DNA from: Clostridiales bacterium
GTDB taxonomy: Bacteria; Bacillota; Clostridia; Christensenellales; Aristaeellaceae
Reading direction: 5' to 3'
DNA: 34,099 nucleotides
NCBI GenBank assembly: GCA_004555155.1
Contig: SFJH01000025.1
Coordinates: forward strand, 1-34,099
How positions within the stretch are numbered: the first letter of the stretch is position 1; every line of letters begins with the position of its first letter. The notes under the pieces are model-generated. The model made no database searches. It had not been told where the DNA came from and was given only the letters and a program-made list of their open reading frames with translations. The translations under genes were made by a program, and so were the position numbers. Positions 17,003-25,474 of the stretch are shown here, piece after piece.

Positions 17003-18232
17003 TCATTCCTTCGTGCGCACCATCTGGCACATCATCAGCACCCAGTACAGGCCGGGCGCGGCGATCCTCGCCGCCAGCTTCAGCCCGCCGGACAGCGCGG
17101 CGCTCAGCTGATAGCCGAACTCCACCGCCGCCGCTCCCGCCAGCGCGATCACAAACGCCAGCAGCAGATGGCTTCCGAAGCTGCGGAAATTGCTGCCCAT
17201 GCAGATGCTGACGATCAGCTTGAACGCAAAGCCCACGATGAACAGCAGGACGATGCGCAGAATCATCGGGTTGATGATGGCCGTCGTGCGGGCATAGCGG
17301 GGCGAAAGCAGCGTATCCCGCTTCGCCGACGCGGCAGGATCGCCGCCCACGGCGCTGACGGTGGCCTCGGTCAGCGCGGCGGAGAAGCTCTCCGCGGTCA
17401 CGCCTCCCTCGGAATACGCGCCGCCGGTCTCCGCGGCGATGTCCTTCAGCGTTTGGGGATACGCGTCGCCCACGCCCACGGTGTACACCGGCACCTGCCG
17501 GGCGATCAGCTCCGGCGCGCAGGACTGCACGCTGACGAAGTCCCCGTCCTGTCCGTCGCTGATCATGATCACGGAGACGCTGCGGCCCTCCGACGCGGCC
17601 TGCACCGCCAGCTGCTCCGCCGCCGCGAGCGCCTGGTTGAAATCGGTGCCGCCGCTGGGCCCGGCGTCGTTCACCAGCCCGATGACCTCGGCGCGGGTCG
17701 CGGCGTCCAGCGCGTGCCAGTCGTAGCCCACGCTGGCGTCGCTTTCATAGAACACCACGCTGATGCGGCGGCCGTCGTCCACGGTGGTCACCGCGTCCTG
17801 AAACGCCCTGTGCAGGCTCGAGATGCCGCTGCCCATCATGGAGGAGGAGCAGTCCAGCAGATAGCACACGTCCGCGCCGGACGCGGGCGCGGCCTCCGTC
17901 CTCGGGCCGCTGCCGAAGGAAATCCGCTCCAGATGATACACGGCCTCCGCGCCGGAGCCCAGCGCGAAGATCAGCACCACCGACGCCAGCATCAGCGCCA
18001 GCGCGCGGCCCAGATGATCCCGCACGAAGTCGGCGGCCCGGCGGGTGATCCCCGCGCCGCCCACGATCAGAATCAGCACAAACGACAGCAGCATGCCCAG
18101 CGCAAACGTGCCGCCGCTGATCAGCCACAGGGGCAGATTCCCGAACACCCCCGCGAACGCCTGCAGAAGCACGCAGACGCCGGTCTGAACGCCCGCAAAG
18201 AACAGCGACAGCAAAAAGACTCCGATACTCAT
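17003..18232 (-). CDS. Polytopic membrane VWA domain protein
   Basis: 409 residues from the ATG at 18232, with AAGGAG upstream. Two or three N-terminal membrane helices (from FLLSLFFAGVQTGVCVLL and WLISGGTFALGMLLSFVLIL, then ALALMLASVVLIFALG) precede a VWA domain. Its MIDAS is complete: D127-x-S129-x-S131 in LLDCSSSMMGS, a Thr in SGGTDFNQAL and the Asp of MISDGQDGD. Two or three further helices close the protein (LRIVLLFIVGFAFKLIVSI and LLLAFVIALAGAAAVEFG). A VWA protein with membrane helices on both sides is the standard partner of FtsZl-2-type tubulin homologues. It probably displays a metal-dependent binding domain at the membrane. The gene lies 30 bp after the 670-aa unknown gene. Confidence 0.9.
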   Translation of the reverse strand: MSIGVFLLSLFFAGVQTGVCVLLQAFAGVFGNLPLWLISGGTFALGMLLSFVLILIVGGAGITRRAADFVRDHLGRALALMLASVVLIFALGSGAEAVYHLERISFGSGPRTEAAPASGADVCYLLDCSSSMMGSGISSLHRAFQDAVTTVDDGRRISVVFYESDASVGYDWHALDAATRAEVIGLVNDAGPSGGTDFNQALAAAEQLAVQAASEGRSVSVIMISDGQDGDFVSVQSCAPELIARQVPVYTVGVGDAYPQTLKDIAAETGGAYSEGGVTAESFSAALTEATVSAVGGDPAASAKRDTLLSPRYARTTAIINPMILRIVLLFIVGFAFKLIVSICMGSNFRSFGSHLLLAFVIALAGAAAVEFGYQLSAALSGGLKLAARIAAPGLYWVLMMCQMVRTKE

Positions 18233-18262
18233 GTTTCTCCGCTCCTTCTGTTTCCCCGGCGG

Positions 18263-20272
18263 TCACGCCTGCGCAGGCGCGTTGCCGCGAACCACCAGCA
18301 CATCGTCCAGCGCGTTTCCGGCGTACTTCACCACCAGCTGCACGCCCTTTTCATAGGGATCGTTCACGACCTCCACCCCCGCGCGCTGCGCCAGCGACAC
18401 GAACTCGCCGGCGTTGGCCACGTGGAAGATCAGCGCCCGCGCCTGGATGCTGATGATGCTGCCAGCCTTATCCTGATACAACAGCGGCGAATGGGTGGTC
18501 TGGCCGCTGAGGTACGCCAGCAGCGACGCATACAGATCCGTGTGGCAGCCCTGTCCGGCCAGCAGTCCCGCCCGGAACGCCAGCTCCGGGAAGAAGCTGT
18601 CGATGTTCACGCGAATGGAATCCACCGCCGCGCGGGTGCGCTGGTGCAGCTGCTCCACCAGCCCCTCGCACACCTTCCGCGCGCCCTCCTCGGGCTGCAT
18701 CCGGAACACGTCCTCGGTGAACAGCTCGTAAAGCTCCCGGGCCGTCACCGGCTCCACCGCGGGCTCATGGCTGCACCAGTATTCGTAGGCGGCGTTCAGG
18801 TCGGTATCGTAGCAGTTCGTCTCCACCTGACGGTTGAGATAGATGGAGCACCGGCGCTGGTATTCGGCGTCCAGGCGGAACATGCAGTTCTTGATGAACT
18901 GCCGCGCCTGGTTCACCGCGTCCTGCATCACCTGGGCGCGCAGCTCCTGGCGGCGGTTGGCCAGCCGCTGCGTGGCGGCGCGGTGCACGGTGGTGAGATA
19001 GAAATGGCGCATGCGGGCCATGGAGACGGCCTCCCTGCGCTCCCGGGACAGCAGCAGTCCCCGGTCGTAGGTCAGCGGCTCCGATTCCTCCGCCTGGGGC
19101 CGCTCCCTTTTGCGGGTCAGGTTTTCGCCGATCTGCGAAACCAGGTGGGGGAGCGTGGCGAATTCCTGGCCGCTGCTGCGGGCCAGCTGGAACACCTGCC
19201 GCAGCAGCTCCGCCGCCAGCGACGCGCCGAACGCCCGGTACTGGCTCTCCAGCTCCTCCAGGCTCGGGTTCAGCCGCTTCTGCAGCTCCGCGCCGCGCTC
19301 GTGGCCGTAGAGGCTGTAGATGGCGTCCCACGCCCGATCCACGGAGATGTGGTCGTCCGGCTTCGCGCCCGCAGGCGGGTTCTTCAGCGGCATGATGCAC
19401 ATCAGATCCTCCACCGTCGGCAGCAGCGTGGCCCGCTCGATCTCGCTGACGAAGCCCTCCAGCCTGCGCACGCAGTCCCGGGCCTCCTTGGGCGGAATGG
19501 CCGCGGCGCTGGGCTGATCCACGGCGGGGGAGAGCACGCTTTCGTCAAACTTCCGGCTGAGATACCGGAACACCACGTTGGTGATCCGCTCCACCGGCGA
19601 TTCCAGCCGCCGGATGGCGGCGGTCTCGACCCAGCGGGGCTGGCCCACGCCCTTGAGCATCATGGGATCGGCCTTGGCCATCATCATGGTCTTCACCAGC
19701 GCGGCCACGGTCTGGCGGCTGCAGGCCCGCGCGCCGTCGGTATCCTCCCAGGGCAGCAGATACTGCGCGGTATAGAAGATCGGCCGCACGGCGTTGCTCA
19801 TGCCGATCTGGCGCATCAATCGCGCCACGGCGGGATCGTGGTGCACAAACTGATCCTGCAGCAGGAAGATGTGCACGCGCACGGGATACAGATTGCACAG
19901 CCGCATGCTGACGATGAGGCTCAGCTGCACGGCGGCGGTGCCCGCCGGGGCCGTGCCGTTGCTGACGAAGATGGCCGCGCACCCCGAATCGTCGTTCTTC
20001 ACGATTCTGCCATATAAATAGGTAGACAGCTGCTGGGCATAGTCCATGTGGGTCTGCACGCTGGCGATCTCGCCCATCGCGCCGGTGCGCACGCACCAGA
20101 CCGTCTCCGGCCCCAGCGAGAGCGAATCCTCCGCCGCGCCGATGCGCACGCAGATGTTTTCGATATGGTACGCCGCGCGATGGTTCTCCTGGTCGCGGGC
20201 GAGCAGCGCGCGGAGCTCCTCGTCAAACGGCTGACCGGCGCTTTCCACGCGAAAGAACAGCAAACCCCTCAT
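18263..20272 (-). CDS. Conserved-looking large protein of unknown function, next to the tubulin homologue
   Basis: Start chosen at the ATG at 20272 (MRGLLFFRVESAGQ), with AAGGGGAA about ten bases upstream. A TTG two codons earlier is possible. This gives 669 residues. No signal peptide or membrane helix is visible. The first 250 residues alternate strands and helices (AAIFVSNGT, VQLSLIVSMRLC, VRVHIFLLQDQF), suggesting an alpha/beta domain. The rest is mainly helical with several Arg-rich stretches and ends in a strand-rich 60-residue segment. I see no P-loop, MIDAS or zinc motif. It is the gene directly after the tubulin-like gene, separated by 135 bp that contain a long imperfect hairpin, so it may bind or regulate the filament. 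The function cannot be named. Confidence 0.85.
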   Translation of the reverse strand: MRGLLFFRVESAGQPFDEELRALLARDQENHRAAYHIENICVRIGAAEDSLSLGPETVWCVRTGAMGEIASVQTHMDYAQQLSTYLYGRIVKNDDSGCAAIFVSNGTAPAGTAAVQLSLIVSMRLCNLYPVRVHIFLLQDQFVHHDPAVARLMRQIGMSNAVRPIFYTAQYLLPWEDTDGARACSRQTVAALVKTMMMAKADPMMLKGVGQPRWVETAAIRRLESPVERITNVVFRYLSRKFDESVLSPAVDQPSAAAIPPKEARDCVRRLEGFVSEIERATLLPTVEDLMCIMPLKNPPAGAKPDDHISVDRAWDAIYSLYGHERGAELQKRLNPSLEELESQYRAFGASLAAELLRQVFQLARSSGQEFATLPHLVSQIGENLTRKRERPQAEESEPLTYDRGLLLSRERREAVSMARMRHFYLTTVHRAATQRLANRRQELRAQVMQDAVNQARQFIKNCMFRLDAEYQRRCSIYLNRQVETNCYDTDLNAAYEYWCSHEPAVEPVTARELYELFTEDVFRMQPEEGARKVCEGLVEQLHQRTRAAVDSIRVNIDSFFPELAFRAGLLAGQGCHTDLYASLLAYLSGQTTHSPLLYQDKAGSIISIQARALIFHVANAGEFVSLAQRAGVEVVNDPYEKGVQLVVKYAGNALDDVLVVRGNAPAQA

Positions 20273-20330
20273 GGGCAAAATTCCCCTTTTCCTCGTTCAG
20301 GCTTGACCCCGCGCCGCCCGGCCGAAAACA

Positions 20331-20372
20331 TGCGTTCCAGCCCGCAGGAATCATTCCTTCGGGCCGGACGCA
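20331..20372 (-). other. Long imperfect hairpin between the tubulin-like gene and the next gene
   Basis: The arms TGCGTTCC/GGACGCA, GCCCG/CGGGC and AGGAAT/ATTCCT pair in order around a one-base loop, with single mismatches or a bulge between them. No T-run follows in the direction of transcription, so it may be an RNA-stability or attenuation element rather than a terminator. Confidence 0.55.
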
Positions 20373-20407
20373 GATTCTGGTTTTCACTCGGGGGCGATTG
20401 GTCTTTT

Positions 20408-23400
20408 TTACATGATGGCGTCGGCCAGGAAATTCTTGAAGATCTTGCGCATCTCCACATAGAATTCCCGGATCTCCTTGTGCTCGAAGGTGACGTCCAT
20501 ATCGATCTGCTGCAGGCGGGCGGCCATGCTGGCGTCGATGCCCTTCACCATCTTCAGATACTGGTTGTAGCGGGCGGTGTTGCCCACGTTCATCTCGGCG
20601 TTCATCCTGTTCTCGCGCACCTGGCAGATCTTCTTCATGTTCTCCTTGAGCGTATCGTCATAGGTGACGTACTTGCGGAACAGCGCGTAGAAGGGATCCT
20701 CCACCGGCGCGATGCGATAGTCGGTGATGGTCATCAGCAGCGTGGTGGGCAGGCCCACGTCGCTGCCGTCCAGCTGGAACACGCGGGGCGCGGCGGCGCG
20801 GTACACGCCGTACATCAGCGCGTTGGCGAAGTTCTCCCGCTCGATCTTCTCCACGTCGCCCAGCTCCAGATAGACCTTGTTGGCCTCGATGACCTTGCGC
20901 AGCTCCTTCTTCAGTTTCACCTGCTCGGCCAGCTTCATGGCCATGTCGGGCGTCCACAGCAGGTTTTCGCACAGGATCTGCGTGGTGCGCTGCTCGCCCT
21001 CGTTGCGGTTCACCAGCACGCCGCCGCGCAGCTTGCTGAACACGTCGTTCTTGAATTTCACGCGCTCGTCGGGCGTCCAGCCCTCGCGGTCGAAGGCCTC
21101 GGCCTCGGCCACGTACTGCTTCACTTTGTCGGCGGACAGCTTCAGGCTGGCCGCGGCGGCCGCGCCGCCGGCGGCGACCTTCTCCCGGTCTTCGGCGGTC
21201 ATGGGCGATCTTTCGATCATCTCACGGAACGCCTCGGAATCCACCACGCCCAGCACGCGCACGGTGCTGCCGGGCTCCAGCTCGGGGATCAGGCCCAGCT
21301 TCCAGCCCTCGTGGAACAGCGCGCGGGTGGCCGCGTTGCGCTTCTCCCACTTGGGATTCTTGTACTTGGCGTAGTCCCAGGCGGCCTCGGGCAGCAGCGG
21401 AGGCAGCAGCTCCAGCCAGTTCTCCTCTGCGCTCATCTTCAGATAGCGGCCGCGATGGTTGTCCACGGTGCCGTAGACGTCGTGGGAGGTCTGATAGGTG
21501 CGCAGCGCGTCGTGGGCGTACATCGGCAGGCCGCTGCTGGCCTGGAACCAGAACAGCGAGCCCTGGCGGGTGCTCTCCACCACGTCGCAGGGGATGTTGT
21601 TGGCGGTGACGAAGTTGCGCACGGCGGCCACGATGTTGGTAGCCGTGCTGGGCACGGCGATCATGGCGCGCTCGGGGGAGTTGCTCAGCGGGCTGAGCAC
21701 GTTGTCCGGCGTGTACAGCACCTTCGCGCCGCTGCGCAGCTTGGGCAGCACCACGGACTGCATGTGCTGCTGCAGCTGGGCCTCGCCGGCCAGGTTGTAC
21801 ATCTCCATGTACGTCTCCTCCAGCGTCTGGTTCATCAGATCGTGGAACTTCTGGGAGACGAACCGGGAGAAGCTCTCGCCCAGTCCGCCCTCGTCGCCCA
21901 CCCAGGCGCGGCGGTCGGCCAGCATGGTCTGCAGGAATTCGGAGACCAGCGCCTCCTCCTTGCCGGCGTTCTTCAGGTTCACCAGCGCGGCGTCCACGGT
22001 GGCGCGGATCTTGTCGAAGTTGCCCACGTTCCAGGTGTGCATGCTGCCGTCGTGGGAGACGTTGGTGATGATCTCGGAGTTGCTCCTGAACACCTGGGTC
22101 AGGTGCTCCAGCAGCTGGGCGAAGCGCTCGACGATGCGGTTGTTGTAGTCGGTGACTTCGCTGAGCATGCGGGTATAGAACTGATAGGCGATGTCCGCGA
22201 ACTTCATGTAGCGCTTGTGATCGTAATAGCGGAACACGGCCTCCACGTAATCGTTGTAGCGGGCGTTGCTGATCAGGGGCACGAACTTGTTGCGGCGGGC
22301 GGCGTCCAGCGCCTCGTCGGCCAGCTGCTTGAGCTTGTCCTCGCGGTCGTCGGCGGTGGCGCGGAAGGCGGCGATGGCGTTGCGCTCCTCGTCCAGGCGC
22401 TTGAGCACGTCGGGCTTGCCCACGTCCACATTGTGCAGCAGGCGGTGCACGAAGTAGGGGCCGAACTGGGTGTCGACGAACTTCGCCTCCAGCATGCCCT
22501 TCATGGCGTTCATGCACTCCTCCAGAATGGAGCGCTGGTTCTGGTTGTACGTCGCCTCGCAGGAGGCCAGCCAGGTGCCCAGCTCGCTCTCCAGGATGCC
22601 GTTGTCCAGCACGGTGGCGTGCTTGTAGCCCTCCACGGCGCGCTTGAAGTCGTCCAGATTGCGCACCACCTCGTTGAACGGGCGGGCGGGAATGGCCTTG
22701 TCGAACAGCCGCTGCAGGCCGCGCTTCGCGTCGAGGTGCAGGTCCTTGGTGAAGAAGCTCTCCACCTGCTCCTTGATGGGCTCGCGGTCGAACAGGGCGT
22801 TGACGCGCAGCAGCAGATAGTAGGCCAGATAGTTGGCCATGGAATCCAGCTGCAGGCGCTGCTCGTCCATGCCCATGGAGGTATAGACGTAGTTGGCGGA
22901 ATAGGTGGTCTTCAGCGCGGCGGTATTGAGCATCTGGCCCAGGTTGGTGATATAGGAATCGAAGTTCATGGCCTGGGCGTTTTCCGGCGCGGTCATGATG
23001 TTCATCAGCGCCTCGCCGGTGGTCTGCATGCAGTTGTCGTAATCGGTGTCCAGCGCGCCGTTGGGGGAGACCAGGCAGCACAGGTCGAAGGGCTTGGCGG
23101 AGGTGTTCACCGTGACCACCGGCGTGTACTGCTGCACGAAATTGCGGCCGCGCTCGGCGTTCATCCAGAAGTCCAGCTCCCGCAGCGCCGCATAGCCGTT
23201 GACGGGGATATAGGCGCGGGTGGCGGCGTCCTGAACCTTGCAGAGGTTGACGTCGGGCATGAAGATGAAGCCGCGGATCTCCACATCCTTGTGCACCTGA
23301 TTGGTGATGATCTCGCGCACCAGATAGGCCACGTCCAGGAACGTGCCGGAGCCGGTGCCGCCGCTGATGCCGGTGAGGATGTAGACGGTATAGCCGGTGT

Positions 23401-23941
23401 CGGGGGTGAAGCCCGCGCCGTTCTCCTTGCCCGCGCCCCAGGTTTCCGCGGCGGCCTGGGAGACGCGCTGGATCAGATTCTGGGCCTTGTTGATGAGCAT
23501 GAAGCGGCCGCACTGGCGGATGCCGCCCGCGCCGTAGGTGATGGCGTCGGCGTTGATGCCGCGGCAGAGCCACTCGCGCAGATAATCCTGGGGAATCAGC
23601 TCGGGGTTCTTCATGAAGGTGGCGATCTTCGGCTCGTCGATGAGCACCTGCTCGTTCGCATCGACGCGCACGTCGCCCACGCGCTTCTGCTTGAAGGCGT
23701 TTTCATCGGTATCAATCGCAATGAACGCCAGGCGGCCCGGCTTTTTCTTGCCGTCGGGCGCCTTGATCTTGCGCTGAATGACATATTTCGCGTGCAGCAT
23801 GGCGTCGATACCGGTTCCGCCCAGACCAATGATGATCGTGGGCTTGTCCAGCATCGGCGAACGGTCCAGCTCGCAGACCAGACCGCCCTCGCCCTTGGAA
23901 TCCACCAGGTATTGATAGGCCCGCTCTTCCATCATCGACAT
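20408..23941 (-). CDS. Large tubulin/FtsZ-like GTPase (FtsZl-2 / Tubulin_2 type)
   Basis: 1177 residues. The ATG at 23941 is chosen because GGAGGA lies six bases upstream. An open extension to 24055 has no ribosome site and crosses the promoter's leader. The N-terminus carries a Rossmann-type glycine motif, IIIGLGGTGID (G39-G44), and the tubulin signature GGTGSGT at 194-200 in TGISGGTGSGTF, the loop that binds GTP phosphates in FtsZ and tubulin. FtsZ is about 350-400 residues, so this is about three times longer, with a mostly helical C-terminal two thirds. That matches the FtsZl-2 group of Makarova and Koonin and Pfam's Tubulin_2. It is the first gene of the long minus-strand run. It probably polymerises and drives or senses membrane remodelling together with the VWA and GTPase products. 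The function is inferred from family and context. Confidence 0.92.
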   Translation of the reverse strand: MSMMEERAYQYLVDSKGEGGLVCELDRSPMLDKPTIIIGLGGTGIDAMLHAKYVIQRKIKAPDGKKKPGRLAFIAIDTDENAFKQKRVGDVRVDANEQVLIDEPKIATFMKNPELIPQDYLREWLCRGINADAITYGAGGIRQCGRFMLINKAQNLIQRVSQAAAETWGAGKENGAGFTPDTGYTVYILTGISGGTGSGTFLDVAYLVREIITNQVHKDVEIRGFIFMPDVNLCKVQDAATRAYIPVNGYAALRELDFWMNAERGRNFVQQYTPVVTVNTSAKPFDLCCLVSPNGALDTDYDNCMQTTGEALMNIMTAPENAQAMNFDSYITNLGQMLNTAALKTTYSANYVYTSMGMDEQRLQLDSMANYLAYYLLLRVNALFDREPIKEQVESFFTKDLHLDAKRGLQRLFDKAIPARPFNEVVRNLDDFKRAVEGYKHATVLDNGILESELGTWLASCEATYNQNQRSILEECMNAMKGMLEAKFVDTQFGPYFVHRLLHNVDVGKPDVLKRLDEERNAIAAFRATADDREDKLKQLADEALDAARRNKFVPLISNARYNDYVEAVFRYYDHKRYMKFADIAYQFYTRMLSEVTDYNNRIVERFAQLLEHLTQVFRSNSEIITNVSHDGSMHTWNVGNFDKIRATVDAALVNLKNAGKEEALVSEFLQTMLADRRAWVGDEGGLGESFSRFVSQKFHDLMNQTLEETYMEMYNLAGEAQLQQHMQSVVLPKLRSGAKVLYTPDNVLSPLSNSPERAMIAVPSTATNIVAAVRNFVTANNIPCDVVESTRQGSLFWFQASSGLPMYAHDALRTYQTSHDVYGTVDNHRGRYLKMSAEENWLELLPPLLPEAAWDYAKYKNPKWEKRNAATRALFHEGWKLGLIPELEPGSTVRVLGVVDSEAFREMIERSPMTAEDREKVAAGGAAAAASLKLSADKVKQYVAEAEAFDREGWTPDERVKFKNDVFSKLRGGVLVNRNEGEQRTTQILCENLLWTPDMAMKLAEQVKLKKELRKVIEANKVYLELGDVEKIERENFANALMYGVYRAAAPRVFQLDGSDVGLPTTLLMTITDYRIAPVEDPFYALFRKYVTYDDTLKENMKKICQVRENRMNAEMNVGNTARYNQYLKMVKGIDASMAARLQQIDMDVTFEHKEIREFYVEMRKIFKNFLADAIM

Positions 23942-24068
23942 ACTTGTTCCTCCATTTCTGTCCGGCGCCGCGCGATCCCCCAAAAGAGCGCCGACCCCGA
24001 TCCTTCGCATCCCTGATTGCCCGAATCCGCCCCGCAGGGGCGAGGACTGTGACAATATACTAGGTTAT

Positions 24069-24097
24069 ATTATAATACGTTTCCTGAATACTGTCCA
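24069..24097 (-). promoter_or_regulatory. Sigma-A-type promoter of the tubulin/VWA/GTPase cluster
   Basis: On the minus strand, TGGACA (24092-24097) and a perfect TATAAT (24069-24074) are separated by exactly 17 bases. Transcription would start near 24062 and leave a leader of about 120 nt before the first ATG at 23941. No other comparable promoter is seen within the following 24 kb, which supports one long transcript, although internal promoters cannot be excluded. Confidence 0.85.
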
Positions 24098-24210
24098 GTG
24101 GAATTTCGCCCAATTAACGTCAAATTCACCCCATTTTCGCCGCTTTTCTGGCGAAAGTTTTCCTTCTTACCACACTTTCGGCCCGGTCTGCGCGCCTTTT
24201 GACGCGCAAA

Positions 24211-24236
24211 GGAGCGGCCTGCAGACAGGCCGCTCC
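24211..24236 (-). terminator. Hairpin downstream of murG
   Basis: An 11-bp perfect GC-rich stem (GGAGCGGCCTG with CAGGCCGCTCC) and a 4-nt loop lie 28 bp after the murG stop. The following T-run is only three bases. A second smaller hairpin (TGCGCG/CGCGCA, 24189-24208) follows. It probably separates murG transcription from the cluster promoter at 24069-24097. Confidence 0.65.
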
Positions 24237-24263
24237 CTTGCGGAAGGAAAGCGCAGCGCTTTC

Positions 24264-25331
24264 TCACTTTGCATTTTTATAAATGACTTCCAGCACGCGG
24301 TCGACGCCGTTGGTGTTGGAGGCGTCGGCGGACATGGCTTCGTAGAGGGAGCCGCGCTCGTGATAGAGGTGGATGGCGGCCTCGACGAGGCGCTCGGGGG
24401 TCATGTCCTCCTGCATGAGCACGTGGCTGAAGCCGCGCTGGCGGAAGGATTCGGCGTTTAAGATCTGGTCGCCGCGGCTGGCTCCCTTGGGATAGGGGAT
24501 GAGCAGCGCGGGCTTCTTCAGGGCGAGGATCTCGCACAGGGCGTTGGACCCGGCGCGGGAGATCAGGATGTCCGCGCAGGCATAGGCGTCGGCCATCTCC
24601 TCGTTGAGATACTCGCACTGGACGTAGTGGGGCGTGCCCTCCAGCGCGGCGGACAGGTTGCCCTTGCCGCAGAGGTGCAGCACCTGGAAGTTGGCGGTCA
24701 GCTGGGGCAGCGCGGCGAGCACGGCCTCGTTGATGGCCCGCGCGCCGGAGGAGCCGCCCACGACCATGATCACGGGCATGGTCTCGTCCAGCCCGAAGAA
24801 CCTGCGGCCGCGGTCGCGCTCGCCCTGGAGGATCTCCGGGCGGATGGGCGTGCCGGTATAGATGCCCTTGCCGTGGGCGTACCTGACGGCCTCGGGGAAG
24901 GTGCAGCACTGGGCGCAGGAAAAGGGAAGGCTGAGCTTGTTGGCCAGGCCGGGGGTCATATCCGATTCGTGGGTGACCACGGGCACGCCGTTGAGCTTTG
25001 CGCCGTACACCACGGGCACCGACACAAAGCCGCCCTTGGAAAACACCACGTTGGGCTTCAGCTTGTGAATGATCGAGCGCGCCTGAAACACGCCCTTCAC
25101 CACGCGAAAGGGATCGGAGAAGTTCTTCACATCAAAGTAGCGGCGCAGCTTGCCCACCGCCACGGTATGGAAGGTCACCTGCGGGAACTGGCCGATCAGA
25201 TTCTGTTCGACGCTGTCCGCCGCGCCGATGTAGTGAACGTCCCAGCCGTCCTCGAGCAGGCGGGGGATCAGCGCCATGTTGGGCGTGACGTGACCTGCGG
25301 TGCCGCCGCCGGTCAAAACAATGCGCTTCAT
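24264..25331 (-). CDS. murG: UDP-GlcNAc:lipid I N-acetylglucosaminyltransferase MurG
   Basis: 355 residues from the ATG at 25331 (MKRIVLTGGGTAGHVTPN). GAGG lies six bases upstream, whereas the ATG two codons earlier directly abuts it. MurG adds GlcNAc to undecaprenyl-PP-MurNAc-pentapeptide (lipid I) on the inner face of the membrane, making lipid II for peptidoglycan. The family signatures are clear: the N-terminal GGGTAGHV glycine loop, an acceptor-domain THESDMTPGLANKL segment, a second glycine loop GGSSGARAIN in the C-terminal half, and SRAGSNALCEILALKKPALLIPYP for UDP-GlcNAc binding. Length is normal. It stands alone here, without the mur/fts genes that usually surround it, and is divergent from dnaX. 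Confidence 0.97.
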   Translation of the reverse strand: MKRIVLTGGGTAGHVTPNMALIPRLLEDGWDVHYIGAADSVEQNLIGQFPQVTFHTVAVGKLRRYFDVKNFSDPFRVVKGVFQARSIIHKLKPNVVFSKGGFVSVPVVYGAKLNGVPVVTHESDMTPGLANKLSLPFSCAQCCTFPEAVRYAHGKGIYTGTPIRPEILQGERDRGRRFFGLDETMPVIMVVGGSSGARAINEAVLAALPQLTANFQVLHLCGKGNLSAALEGTPHYVQCEYLNEEMADAYACADILISRAGSNALCEILALKKPALLIPYPKGASRGDQILNAESFRQRGFSHVLMQEDMTPERLVEAAIHLYHERGSLYEAMSADASNTNGVDRVLEVIYKNAK

Positions 25332-25366
25332 CAGCATCCTCTTTCCTGAATAGATTGATTATCGCT

Positions 25367-25372
25367 ATTATA
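25367..25372 (-). promoter_or_regulatory. murG promoter (extended -10)
   Basis: The minus strand reads TG-C-TATAAT, a consensus extended -10 element, about 35 bp upstream of the murG start codon. The -35 region is weak, as is usual for extended -10 promoters. The dnaX promoter faces the other way in the same 143-bp space. Confidence 0.75.
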
Positions 25373-25438
25373 GCACGAAAGCTTGGAAAAGTTTTTAGCT
25401 TGTTGTAAAAACTTCTTTCGTTTTTCCGCGAAATGAGA

Positions 25439-25444
25439 TACAAT
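25439..25444 (+). promoter_or_regulatory. Probable dnaX -10 element
   Basis: TACAAT in the 143-bp murG-dnaX interval lies 30 bp before the dnaX ATG and about 20 bp before its GGAGGAA ribosome site (25463-25469). No good -35 match is seen at 16-18 bp, so strength and exact position are uncertain. Confidence 0.5.
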
Positions 25445-25474
25445 AATCCCGTAGGAAGCAATGGAGGAACCAAT

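Noticed and set aside
16415..24016. Two plus-strand open frames of over 1200 codons each
   Set aside because: They mirror the VWA, unknown and tubulin-like genes and cross gene boundaries. Composition (His/Gln/Leu/Ala) is typical of antisense shadows in GC-rich DNA.
24070..24267. A 65-codon minus-strand open frame overlapping the murG stop
   Set aside because: It runs through the murG terminator hairpin and the cluster promoter, is Arg/Lys-rich without a motif, and has no ribosome site.
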